A stretch of DNA of 64,000 nt from Coprinopsis marcescibilis. Its lineage: Eukaryota > Basidiomycota > Agaricomycetes > Agaricales > Psathyrellaceae. A program made the translations under genes and the position numbers. Position 1 is the first letter of the stretch. Each line of letters starts with the position of its first letter. The notes under the pieces are model-generated. The model was not told the DNA's origin, did no database searches, and saw only the letters and a program-made list of their open reading frames with translations. The stretch spans positions 327,479-391,478 of the forward strand of contig ML210152.1 of assembly GCA_004369085.1 (NCBI GenBank), in the 5' to 3' direction. Below are positions 12,539-23,204 of this stretch, piece after piece.

Positions 12539-15500
12539 ATGTCACGTCGAGCAACTGTCGAGTACCCAATGGAGGACTCGAGCAACGGCGCTGGACCCTC
12601 AAACGGTCACGTCGGCAGAACCAGGCCTGCCAAGGTCAAGGAGGAAAAGAAGCAAAGGCAAAGGGCCCGCGTAGAGTCCGATGACGAAGATGAGGCCGAC
12701 GAGCAGCCAAACGTCAACGGAAACCACTCTGAAAACGAAGAGCACGACCAGGAAGCCACCCCGCACGGGAATAAGCGCCAACGAGTCAATGACCAGGGCG
12801 ATGCACGCTCTACCGCCAGCCCTGGACCCTCAGGAACTGCAGAAGAAGTTCCAGGGGTTCGCGTCAAACGTCAAACATTGCCTCGAGATACCGACGGGTG
12901 CGTTTTTTGCTGCATATATGCCCCCTTGTTATATTGTATTGACCGTGAAACCCCTAGTTTCATCCCTGGAAGCATTGTCAGGATCCAATTGAGGAACTTT
13001 GTGACCTATGACTTTGTCGAATTCCGACCCGGCCCTTATCTGAATATGATTATTGGCCCCAACGGGACTGGAAAGAGCAGTATAGCATGTGCTATCGCCC
13101 TCGGTCTCAACTTTCCTCCAAAGGTACCACCTACCTCCTCTTCACCGCATATATGCTCGGGTTACTAACCGGCTCCAGATTCTCGGACGAGCTTCCGAGC
13201 TAAATGCGTTCGTAAAAATCGGAGAAGACAGTGGCCACATCGAGATCGAGCTGAAAGGGAAGCAAGGGAAGAACAACCTCATCATCCGTCGTTATCTCTC
13301 CAGCAAGGACAAAAAGTCGTCCTTCCTTCTGAATGGCCAGCCCGCAACCGGGAAGGAGATCAATGCTCATATGCTTGATCTCAACGTCCAGGTTGAGAAT
13401 CTTTGGTGGGCCTATACCTTTCGTCTCAGAACGTCTGGTTAACCAAGTTCGTTTGCAGTTCTTTCCTCCCGCAGGACAAGGTTTCTTCCTTTGCCGCGAT
13501 GAATCCACAGCAGCTGCTCCTCGAGACCCAGAAAGCAGCAGGTGACCCTAACCTCACCGACTGGTTCGAAGCCTTAAAAGAAGACGGCAAGGCACTGGCA
13601 AAGATGAAGGAGGCACGCTTTCTGCCACTGTTGCAATCCTCCCTGAACTGACTTGGGTGCAGGAACAAGATGGGCATGAGAAGCACGTCGCACAGATGGA
13701 AGACAGAAACAAGAACATCTCGCAGCAAGTCGCACGTTTCAAGGAGCGTAAAAAGATCGAAAAGGAGGTGCGGGAGCCATTTACATCTCTCGCTGCCCTC
13801 CAAACTCACACTTGTCCCCACTTAGATTGCATACCTCGATGTTCTGACTCCCTGCGCAAGGTACCGCGAACGGAGGGGAGAGTTCCACAGCTTGAAAGCT
13901 CGGCAGCGCAAGTTGCACTCCAAGGTGCAGAAACTGAGAGCCAAAAACGCGCCTGCCCATGAGAAGCTCAAGTTTGTCATTTCCTTTTCAGTCGATCATG
14001 ATATTCAAGCTAATGACTTTGACCTAACAGGGACCTCGAGAAGGGTGCCAAGGTGCTGGAACAAGAACGCGATGCCTTGAAGAACAAGATGAGGAGGGTC
14101 ATGCAGGGTATGGATAAGCGGTACGAAGAAAGCGAAAAGCTCGTATGTCTAGCACCTGCGCTTCTCCACGTTCGTACTGTGCTGACGGGGTTTCGGGTGG
14201 CAGGATAACAAATCAGAGGTCGTCTCCACTGCACTGGGAGGGTTGAAGAAGGCTGAAAAGGAACGTCTGAACAACATCAAGGCGAGAGAGTACGCCATCT
14301 CGAAGCTGGAAGAGTTTTTGAACAAGCCTCGGCCTGAGTTTGAGAGCTTGGAGGATTTGGCTGAACAAACGGTGCGCGTCTTGCTGACCGTTCTAGGATC
14401 CAGGCAGCTAATGTTGTGCTGCTCCTCCGTTATAGAAAGCGATCAATATGGAAAAGCACCTCCTTCAACAACAAAACAATGAGTTGGCGCAAAAGCTCGA
14501 CGGCGTCGTTTCCAACAAAGTGCTCGCTATGCAAGAGATTGAGCGTGCGCAGCGGGGGTATGCTTCCCATTTACATTCTCATAACCTATCCGCTGACTGA
14601 TGTTCAGCCTGCGAGATTTGGAGTCGCCCGATTCGAAAAAGCTGGCGATGCTGCAGAGGTGGGACCCGGATGCGCATGAGGCTGTTCTGTGGTTGAGGCA
14701 GAACAAGGGGATGTTCAGGATGGAGGTGTTTGAGCCGCCGCTGCTTTCGTGTTCGGTCAAGGATATGGCGTATGCCTCGCAGGTCGAGGGGTGTTTCTCG
14801 GCCGCGCAGATGAAGGTACGCTCTGCCCTCTTTCGGCTTCTACCCTCTGTCTCTGCATCTGTATCGGTTGGCTGATTCGTGCTATGATGCACAGATGTTT
14901 GTGGCGCAGTGCGAGGAAGATTTGCATTTGCTTAACCAGCATATCAACGATCGCAAGGAGGGCAAGAAGATCAGTGTGCCGACTTGGTGGCGAAAGTACA
15001 CGCCTGAAACTATTCAGGGGCCTCCTCTGAATGACGAGCAGGTGCGTGTGTCCGTTTGGCTCTATCTGCGTCGCAGTTGTTTATGAATGTGCGGTTACTT
15101 AGATGAGAGAGCTCGGGTTCGACGGGCACGCGATCGATTTCCTCGAGTACCCTCCTGGGATGGAGTACTTTTTCAGGAAGGAGGTGAACCTCCACCGAAC
15201 GGTACGTCCTATCCTAGACATTACTGCACCGCTTGCTCATCGTGTTGCTCGTAAAGGCTATCACGAGGAACCCAAACATCGATATCGCCAAAGCGATGGA
15301 ATACATCGGCAGGGCCGGGGGAGGAAGCTTTATCAGCGGGTTGACTGTGAACACCGTCAGCCGGTCGAGGTATGGCCAACGCACGGTTGGGAATCTTACG
15401 CGGGATTTCCAGCCTGCGAGGAACTTTGTGCATCCGCCTGGTGAGTCCCTCCTTGCGTTTTTTGAGATTTGGCATTTGGATGGACAGCTGATGATGGGAT

Positions 15501-17766
15501 GGGTGTGCAGTTGATTTGGAGAAGAAGCAGTATTTGGAGGGGTCGATTGCGCAGAAGACTATGGAGGCTGAGATGGCGGAGCAGCGTATTAACGAGATTG
15601 GGAGTGAGAGAGATGCGCTGAAAGCGAGGGATGTGGAGAATAAGCGGCGGTTTGTTAGTGTTTCCCTTTGGTTGTTCTTTTTTTTGGTTTTGGGGCTTAC
15701 ATCTGGCGTAGGACGAGGTCAAGAAGAAGAAGGAGCAGATCAACCATTATGAGACGGAGAGGCAGAAGACCAGGTTCAAGTTGGGTAAGTCGTTCAAGTC
15801 GTGTTGGTGTTTATGGGTTCAATGCTGATGTGGGTGTTAGATTCGAATAAGAAGGAGCTTCAGGCTTTGCGGAGTAAGCCGTCGGCGGAGAAACGAGGGA
15901 ACGAGCTCAAGGCCGAGCTGAGAGAGCTAGCCGAAAGGCGGCTGAGGCTTGCGCAGGAATGCGTGGTAGGTCTTTCTCGATGGTGGTTGGGTGGTCAGGG
16001 ACTGACGATGGGACTTTGACTGTAGGCGGCCACACAGGAGATTGTCAAGCGCCAGTTGACGTGTGCGGTTGCGGGTCTGCGGGCCATCCAGGCTAATGCC
16101 AACCGGGATGCCCTCAACAAGTTGTGCGACGAAAAGGACGCGAAGCATACCGCTGCTGCTGCCGAGTTTAACGAAGGTGAGCAAGAGTGTTTTTTTTTGT
16201 TTTTGGTAAGATGCTAATTCTATGACGGCTAGTTCACACACAGTACTTGAAGCTGAAGAAGGAGACGAAAGAAGAGTTGACTGCGATCCAGGCACTTGTG
16301 GCGGGGACTGACGAGGAGACGAGGGAGCGGGTTACGGAGAATGAGAATGGGATCAAGGTGTACCAGGCCAAGGTGGATGAAGCGCAGAAGAATGGGACGC
16401 CGATGCCGTCGAGCGAGGGCATTGATTTGAGGAGCGCGGATGAGCTCGAGGCGGATTTGAAGACGCAGCAAGCGCGGTTGGAGTTGACCCAGGGCACGAG
16501 CCTGGGGATTCTGCAGGAGTATGAGAAGCGCGAGTTGGATGTGAGTGGTTTTGCTTTGTTTTTGGGTGTGGTTGTTGATTGTGGTGTGCGTTTTAGATTG
16601 CACAACTTAGAAGGACTATTGATCAAGCGCAGACTTTGATTACGTCGACGGAGAAGAAGATTAAATATACGAGGGTGGGTGCTATGCTACCATTTCTGTG
16701 GGTTGGTTGTGGGTTGCTGACTGTGTTTGGCGTTGTAGGACAAGTGGCAGCCGGCACTTTCCAAGTTGGTGTCGAGCATTGGGACCAGGTTCTCCGCCGC
16801 GTTCGATCGTGAGTTTTCTATCTTGGTTCCCATCGGCTTGGTAGCTCGTTCTGATTTCGCAAAAACTCACAGGGATCGGGTGTGCTGGTGAAGTCCGCAT
16901 CAGGGAAGACGAGGATTACGAGAAATGGGCGATTGAGATCTATGTAAAGTTCCGCGATACTGAGAAGCTGCAGCTGCTCACTGGGCAGCGGCAATCTGGA
17001 GGAGTACGTCATCCCGGTTTTTGTTCGCTTGCGGTTCTGCCCTTTTTTCTTTGCGAGTCACATCTGTTACCTTTTCTTTTTCTTTTTGTTCGAGGTCGTG
17101 GGCTGCACGTTTCTGTTTTTGGGGGATGTTCTGTTCGTCGTGATTTTGTTTCTACTTTGCATTTTGTTTCTCCTTTCCCGTCGGGTGATGCGTGTGTGTG
17201 GATCGGCGGAGTTGGGGCGATCTAATGAGATCCTCCTGTGATTTCATTGTCGTTTTAATCTTTGGTGCACAGTACAGTGTGGGCAGCTGGTGTTTCTGAT
17301 GATGATGATGATTATTATTATTGTTCTTTTGAAAAAGGGGTGGTTATGATTATTGACATTGGTTTATTTTTTAGGAACGGTCTTTGACCACCATCTTGTA
17401 TCTGATGAGTTTGACCGAGGAGGCTAGGGCACCGTTCTCGTTGGTGGACGAGATCAACCAGGTTTGTGCCATACATTCAAGGGTTAAACTTGTATTGATC
17501 CTTTTTGTGTGTGTTAGGGCATGGACCAACGCGCGGAACGGGTAGTGCATAATTCGATGGTGGATGTGACGTGCAAGGAGGACAGCGCGCAGTATTTCCT
17601 GATCACGCCCAAGCTGCTCACGGACCTCAAGTACCACGAGCGCATGAAGGTGCTGTGCGTGAACAATGGCGAGTGGTTGCCGGCTGAACATGGGTTGGGG
17701 AACATGATGAATATGATTGATACGTATGTCATGAAGAGGAGGGAGAGGGAACGGAATGCGCATTAA
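12539..17766 (+). CDS. SMC5: Structural maintenance of chromosomes protein 5
   Basis: SMC5, the partner of SMC6 in the nuclear SMC5/6 complex for DNA repair and replication-fork resolution. The N-terminus from ATG 12539 is an acidic, charged extension with KR-rich patches. Then come [20 protein letters not shown] and the Walker [20 protein letters not shown], followed by [32 protein letters not shown] and [19 protein letters not shown], all typical of SMC5. Two long coiled-coil arms lie on either side of a hinge-like block ([10 protein letters not shown]). The ABC signature QSGGERS is split by an intron, Walker B is [11 protein letters not shown], and the end [20 protein letters not shown] is the standard SMC5 C-terminus. 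About 20 short introns interrupt the gene. One is much longer, 17004-17374 (371 bp). The stop is TAA at 17764-17766. Confidence 0.93.
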
Positions 17767-17873
17767 GTAGTTGGGTGTGCGAGTTGCTTTTTTTTTTCTT
17801 GGGTGAATGGGGTACACCATCCGTACCTTATCTGTTTGCAAGTTGTACATTCGAATCGGGTAGAAGTTGGGAA

Positions 17874-18985
17874 TCAAGTATATATTGATTTGAATACGGC
17901 AGCGTGGTGCTGTTTTGCTTGTGAGATACATGTGGAGAGTGCGTCTTGGGTTGAGCTCCCGACGCCGATCTGGGATGCGGAGAGGATGTCGGCGTGCTCG
18001 TCGAGGATGACTGTGAGTGTGCCGTCCAGGAGGGGTTCTTCGAACGACGATGGGTCGGCGAGGATGTGTGATCTGCACGGTGTAAGTATAAGAGGGCCAA
18101 GTTTGGGGTAATAAGACGCACGAATCGAATATGCCAAAGGACACGGCGAATGGAATGCGCTGGATGGACAGCCCGTCCGTTTCTGTGCGCGAACAGAGCG
18201 TGCGGCCCGTCTGTTCGTCGTATTGGGCCTTTGGCAGACGTGCTGAAGCAAGGGTTAATAGGGTACGAGGTGGAGGTGGGGGACGTACTGTTTTTGAGCG
18301 CGAGGATCATGGCGAGGAGGGCAGCGTCGAACGCGTTCCCGTCATAGTTTATGCAGATGGCGTCGACGTAGAGCGTCCAGACTGATTTTCGCGGGTGGAT
18401 GCAGAGGCTTTCGAGCGGGAGCACGCCTGATCTGTTTTTTTTGGGTTCATATCGGGCTGCTGTGTGCAAAACAACTATACTGTACGCACGCTACGATCGC
18501 CTCGTTTAGTCTGGCGGAGAGCACTTGGGCTTCATCGCTTGGTGGACCGGGTTTGAACCGCGGCGAGCAGAGCGCTGGGAGGTCCAAATTCGGTACTGCG
18601 TAGGTCCGTGAGTATGATGGGGGCGTAGGAAGAATGTGCACGCACCGAGGAAGCCTTTTGTGTCGCAGTCCAGCTCTGGCTCTGCGACTTCAGCTTTTAC
18701 GCCACACACCACCGTCGTGTTCCCGATCCGAACCAGTGCAGAGCCGTTTGCTGTTGATATCGAGCCTAGGATCGTCGTGTTGGTGCGTTCGGGGGGAGGA
18801 AGGTTAAAAGAAGGAGCCTCACCTACGTTCACTGAGACGTCGCGCCAGGAGGAGAACGAACGGCCGTCGGGTCTGTATCCTTCCGCGACGAAACGTTCTA
18901 GGTAGGCCCGTGGATGCAGTCGCTGGAAGACAGAGGCTTTGAGCCCTTCCTGGTCTTCCTGCGACAGTGTCTGTGGCGAGGTCAT
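17874..18985 (-). CDS. RRP43: Exosome complex component RRP43 (EXOSC8 type)
   Basis: An RNase PH-like, catalytically inert ring subunit of the RNA exosome, acting in nuclear and cytoplasmic 3'-5' RNA decay and processing. From ATG 18985-18983 the protein has AYLERFVAEGYRPDGRSF, then GSISTANGSALVRIGNTTVV with CGVKAEVAEPELDCDTKGF, matching the EXOSC8 N-terminal pattern. Later exons give VPNLDLPALCSPRFKPGPPS, ESLCIHPRKSVWTLYVDAIC, NYDGNAFDAALLAMILALKN and a terminal block DGTLTVILDEHADILSASQI ending SIYT. Several short introns (for example around 18843-18825 and 18647-18600) are needed. It faces SMC5 tail-to-tail, 107 bp apart. Together with the Ski8-like gene at the left edge, the window holds two parts of the RNA-decay machinery, probably by chance. 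Confidence 0.9.
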
Positions 18986-18991
18986 TTATAT

Positions 18992-19020
18992 GTGGTGGTG
19001 GTGGTGGTGGTGGTGGTGGT
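18992..19020. repeat. (GTG)n trinucleotide microsatellite
   Basis: Nearly ten perfect GTG/TGG units (CAC on the transcribed strand), ending 6 bases upstream of the RRP43 start codon on the minus strand, so it lies in the 5' leader or core promoter. Confidence 0.95.
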
Positions 19021-19158
19021 AAACGGCAGACGCGCGACCACTTATTTTTCTCAGACTTTTAAAATTACTCTACAATACATTACCGGTTCATAACCTCACA
19101 CCAGATCTCCAGATAATAGTAATCATACATTGAATTTTTTTCTAGCTGATACGTGCTC

Positions 19159-20402
19159 CTAGGCCTGCACAACACCCTTCACGACCGCCAGCTCTGCATT
19201 GATGATGCTACTAGTGGCAGCCCCAATCGACACATTGTTCGCCAGGACGACAAACTTGATGTCCAAGACGGGGCACTGGCGCACGCGCCCGACCGACACC
19301 CCCGCGCCCTCCTGATAATACCGATCCAGCCTCGGCTGCGGCCTATCCGGCTCCTCATGCACGCTAATCGTATGCACAGGCGCAGACGGACAACCCAAAC
19401 TCTGCGCATCCGTCGTGAACGCCGCCAACGCCTCGCGGACCTGCTGCGGGCTCGGCGGCGGCCTCTGCGCAAACCGCACGGACACAGTCGCGGTGTGCCC
19501 ATCGATGACCGGCACGCGGTTGCACGCGGCGGAGACGCGCAGTGGGTGCCTGGCGTGCATGTCAAAGCTCTTGAGCCCCCGATCGTCATCCACGACCCCG
19601 CCGAGGATCTTGAGCGTCTCCCATTCGATTTTCTCCTCCTCGCCGCTGATAAAGGGCACGATGTTGTCGAGGATGTCGAGGCTGCTCACGCCGGGGTAGC
19701 CTGCGCCGCTGATCGCCTGCATGGTGGTCACCAGCAGCTGCTCGAGGGGTCCGAACGCCTTTTCGAGTGCGGCGAGCGGGATCACGATCCCGGTGGTGGA
19801 GCAGTTGGCGTTGGTGACGATGAAGCCCTTGCTGAGTGGCGGCGAGTGCAGCGCCCGTTGCTGTGCGATGATCGACAGATGCGATGGGTTCACGAGCGGG
19901 ACGATCAGCGGGACGTGCGGATCCCGTCTGTAGTTCTTTGCGTTGGAGAACAGCGCGATGTCTGCGGCTCTAAATGCAGCCTCTGTGCAACGTAATCATC
20001 AGAACGAGCAGAGAGATGGCGAAATGAGATCCTACCAATATCACCGGCAACATCTGCGTCCAATCCGGAGAACACGATAGCGCAATCAGTAAAGTTGTCG
20101 GGTTTGCACTCGTGCACGACCATCTGGCGCACGGCCGATGGGATTGGGGTTGCCTGCTTCCAGTTTGCAGCCTTGGGGTATATTTTTCCAGCAGATCGTG
20201 GTGAGGCTCCGAGCTTGTGGATGATGAACCAGGGATGCTTGGACAGGAGGGTAATGAACCGCTGGCCAACGGTCCCGGTTGCGCCCAAGATGCCGATGTT
20301 GATTCTGCGACCTTCTTCCATGGCTGTCCTTGGGATCTTTGCTATAAGTGTCCTGGATGGCGACGCATGACCATTTGAGCTGGACGGTCTCTTGGACGAC
20401 AT
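19159..20402 (-). CDS. HOM2: Aspartate-semialdehyde dehydrogenase
   Basis: Converts L-aspartyl-4-phosphate to L-aspartate semialdehyde with NADPH, the second step of the aspartate pathway to threonine, methionine and isoleucine. Visible: the Rossmann GILGATGTVGQRFITLLSKH, SGLDADVAGDIG, FSNAKNYRRDPHVPLIVPLV-type substrate-binding segment, the catalytic Cys in TNANCSTTG, QAISGAGYPGVSSLDILDN, the EEEKIEWET block, and HPLRVSAACNRVPVIDGHTA with the conserved His/Arg. The end is VVKGVVQA. One intron lies near 20040-19982. ATG 20402 gives a 27-residue extension before MEEGRRINIGILG; starting at that internal Met (about 20321) would match the usual length better, so the true start is open. The long plus-strand frame 19153-19995 is an antisense artefact. 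Confidence 0.93.
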
Positions 20403-20880
20403 GCGAGCGCAAACTTACCGACGAACAAGTCCAGAGAATGCGTATATGTCTCCCACACGTGACTCTTTTAGACTCGCAAATCCTTTAGCAGCGGATTTTG
20501 GCGGGCTGGCGAGGGAACTCTGCGAGTGCCGTTATGGATTTCGGTTGGAGATAGGAGAAGAGCAGAAGGCGAGACCACTTTTTTCATTCCCGAGTCATTG
20601 TTTTTCCGTAGTGACTCATTATGTGATCATGAGTAGTGACCTGTGGCGGGAGATCAGTCATTCGATACAATTGTCTAGTGCTATTAAAGCCAGTTCACCT
20701 AAGAGGCTCAGAAAGACTACGCCACAGAACAATCCTGGCGGCAAAAATTCTGGGTCAGCCGTCGACGGACGAGGACGACGGGAACTGGAGAACGTCTGAC
20801 GCTGTCGACAAGGAACGAACATCACGTGTGGGCAACGCCCATCATGCCAGCCCGATGAATTTGTTCTTTCACCAACGGCC
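20403..20880. promoter_or_regulatory. Divergent promoter region, HOM2 / EMC6
   Basis: 478 bp between two divergent start codons, holding the promoters of both. A TGACTC-like core occurs on both sides (GTGACTCTTTTAG near 20460 and GTGACTCATTATG near 20611). TGACTC is the fungal Gcn4/CPC1 core site, which would suit general amino-acid control of HOM2; this is inference from motif matches alone. Confidence 0.4.
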
Positions 20881-21317
20881 ATGTCGACGACGGAGGAAGC
20901 CTCTGCGCAGCTCATATACCCCCCGAATGTCCTCGCCAACCAGTCCCTGACGAACATCAAGTTCCTGTCTGCCTGCTTTGCGGGCGCAGCTGCTGGCATC
21001 CTGGGCCTTCAGAACTGGCTCGGCTTCACCCTCTTCCTAGCCTCCACACTGCTCACGTCCTTTGCGGTGTACGCGATAAACTGTCGTGGAAAGCCCGCGA
21101 AATACTTTGCCGGGGGCCTCACGGAACTGGTCAACCCCGGCCAAGATACCGCGTTCACCTTTGTCTTGGTCTGGACGCTCTTCTACGGTTCGTTCATTTC
21201 CCCAACTGGCAGCACAGACACGCATATTGACGAAAACTGCACAGGAATCGTACATGGTAGGCCCTCATCCGTTGATAGATTCAGGTTGCTGACCGCCTGC
21301 ACGCAGTGTATGATTAA
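20881..21317 (+). CDS. EMC6: ER membrane protein complex subunit 6
   Basis: EMC6 is a small core subunit of the ER membrane complex, which inserts tail-anchored and multi-pass membrane proteins. The frame opens at ATG 20881 with a short polar N-terminus, then three hydrophobic segments: FLSACFAGAAAGILGLQNWL, TLFLASTLLTSFAVYA and TFVLVWTLFYG. The GGKPxKYFxGG-type loop is present as CRGKPAKYFAGG. The family's C-terminal GIVHVYD is obtained only by splicing out 21189-21247 and 21257-21306, leaving a tiny middle exon, and ends at TAA 21315-21317. Length (about 109 residues) is normal for the family. Confidence 0.9.
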
Positions 21318-21920
21318 CAACACCCGTGAGTTTCGAAATTCCTCCCGTGCCGCTCAAACGATTGGCTGAACGCAATGATCAGCCAGTCCCCCTAGTCAGA
21401 TCCGGGTTCAATGTCGGGGTCAGAACCAAAGTCCCAATATTTTCATCCCAAACGTATTTCAATAAGAGAAAAGAAAAAGAAATAAAAAAAGACTCGCAGC
21501 CCCCACACCTTTTTTATTGCACACACCATCGTCACACCTTGCAATCTGGCAATGGAGCCGATCTAAGGTTTAAGCATCCCAAAATGGGTTCAGCACGCCG
21601 TAACAAGCTGTATCCTCTGCATCGAGTAAGGACCCAGAGGACTGGGAAACAAAAAAGGGTGGTTGTCGAACAAGATTTGATCTCCCTCAACCACACCCAA
21701 CAATCCCAGATCACCGGAATCACCGCCACAAGCTAAATGCTTGCCACGTGGAATATGTCACCCACGTGGACAATGGCCCGCGGAGGCTGTACAATCCCTT
21801 ACTCGTTCCGGGCCCCTAGCAGCTGAGAGGCCAGAAAAGGTTCAAGGGGGGGGGCTTGGGAGATGGGTTAAATCAGTTGCACCGACAGATTTCCTTACCA
21901 CCCCCAACACCCAACATCCC
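21318..21920. other. Spacer, EMC6 3' end to DUF6593 gene
   Basis: About 600 bp between two plus-strand genes. The frame 21326-21736 overlaps the EMC6 tail and 3' UTR, is lysine/polar-rich and has no family likeness. A G-run near 21846-21853 and the promoter of the next gene are the only visible features. Confidence 0.4.
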
Positions 21921-22748
21921 ATGGCTCAGAACAACTCTTACATCCTGCGACAGTTTGGCGACGACCCCATGAAGCACTCGTACCAAGACCCCGAAGGAAA
22001 CACCGCATTCACAATGTACGTCCCGCCCAAATTTGCTGTTATGCTACCGGAATGCTCACCTTTTTGGCCGTGTGTCGTTGCAGCGGAATGGTACGTCTGG
22101 ATCTACCGTCTGTTCTTGCACCCCCGGTAGGGTTGGTAACGAGCGAGAACCTCCCGCTGCAGGTCGTGCGGGATCCCAACATCATCCTGCGTCTCAGCCG
22201 CGAGCTCTCGTGGTCGCAGCAGCACCCGTCCGTCATGGGCCCGGACAACTCGTACTTTTATCTCGGCGCCGAGAACGCACCAGGGTACATCGTCTACGGG
22301 AACGGCACCCTCCACATACCCATGCCCTTTTTTCTGCGGCCTGGAAAAAAGGAGAACACCACGTCCGTACCCTTCCTCCTCCTTGCGCCACGCTCCCATC
22401 ACTCTTGCTCACCCCCCTCCTCCTCCTTTTCATCTTTGCAGCTCTCGCTATTTCCGCATGCAGAACGGGAGGGACTACAAATGGAAAGTGTACAGTGCCC
22501 ATCGAATGGAGGTAAGCTCAGGATGCGTCCCCAGCACCCCCCCACCACGACCGATTCTTATCCTAATCCTCATCACACAACCCTTGCAGTGCATGGACGG
22601 TCGGACGACGATCGCCACTTGGGAGGTTACGGAACCGTCGCAGGAGCACTTTGCTCGCCTCACGCTCCAACCAGCCAGTCTCCCATTCATAACCGAAATC
22701 CTTACCTCGCTCACCCTCAACCGCATATCCCAGGCTCACGGGTGGTAG
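21921..22748 (+). CDS. DUF6593-type basidiomycete protein
   Basis: A small protein of unknown function found widely in Agaricomycetes. Start ATG 21921 gives ILRQFGDDPMKHSYQDPEGN. Spliced exons continue VVRDPNIILRLSRELSWSQQ, NSYFYLGAENAPGYIVYGNG, SRYFRMQNGRDYKWKVYSAH and MDGRTTIATWEVTEPS, ending LNRISQAHGW at TAG 22746-22748. The pattern of conserved blocks (QDPEGNTAFT, GPDNSYFYLG, YKWKV, RMECMDGRT) is what I associate with DUF6593; no catalytic residues are known to me. Joining exon 1 (ending 22017) to VVRDPN requires a 7-nt microexon, CGGAATG at 22084-22090, flanked by cag and gtacgt. Further introns lie near 22361-22440 and 22511-22589. Confidence 0.75.
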
Positions 22749-23204
22749 CACGTACCCGCGCCACCAGATGGCAAAAAAAAAAAAAACACCCCATGATCGC
22801 ACCCGCTCCACTGCTCGGCCTATAGTTATCGCTAACCTCTATCGAATGCTTTCATTTCCCTCTTCGCTATTCAAATATCCAAGCCCCAGAACAACGCCAC
22901 CATGTAACACTTATTCGATACCTCCCCGCCAAGACAATCTTTTGGAACCCCAACCCACCGGCTTTTTTTTTCTCCTTTCCGCAGCTACGCCTTCCTTTCG
23001 TCACACTCACGCAACCCATGACTGATCATGCTCCACCAACTCGAAACTCTAATTCGATAGACTTCTGGAATGACAACGACATAAATCAACTCCGCGGCCA
23101 TAAAGGCGACTTCTGTACATATACAAGATACAAGTTCTACATACATTAAAACGTTTTTTTTTTCGCTGCTTCTCTCCGCAGAATGCCCATTCTATCGTCG
23201 TCCT
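22749..23204. other. Convergent 3' spacer
   Basis: 456 bp between the 3' ends of the DUF6593 and TTC27 genes. Contains an A-run at about 22771-22784 and T-rich stretches near 22965 and 23153. No gene seen. Confidence 0.5.

Noticed and set aside
17371..18144. 257-codon minus-strand ORF
   Set aside because: Overlaps the 3' exons of SMC5 and the RRP43 terminal region in a wrong frame; no motif.
19153..19995. 280-codon plus-strand ORF
   Set aside because: Exactly antisense to the HOM2 coding exon with its catalytic motifs; Arg/His-rich composition typical of an antisense shadow.
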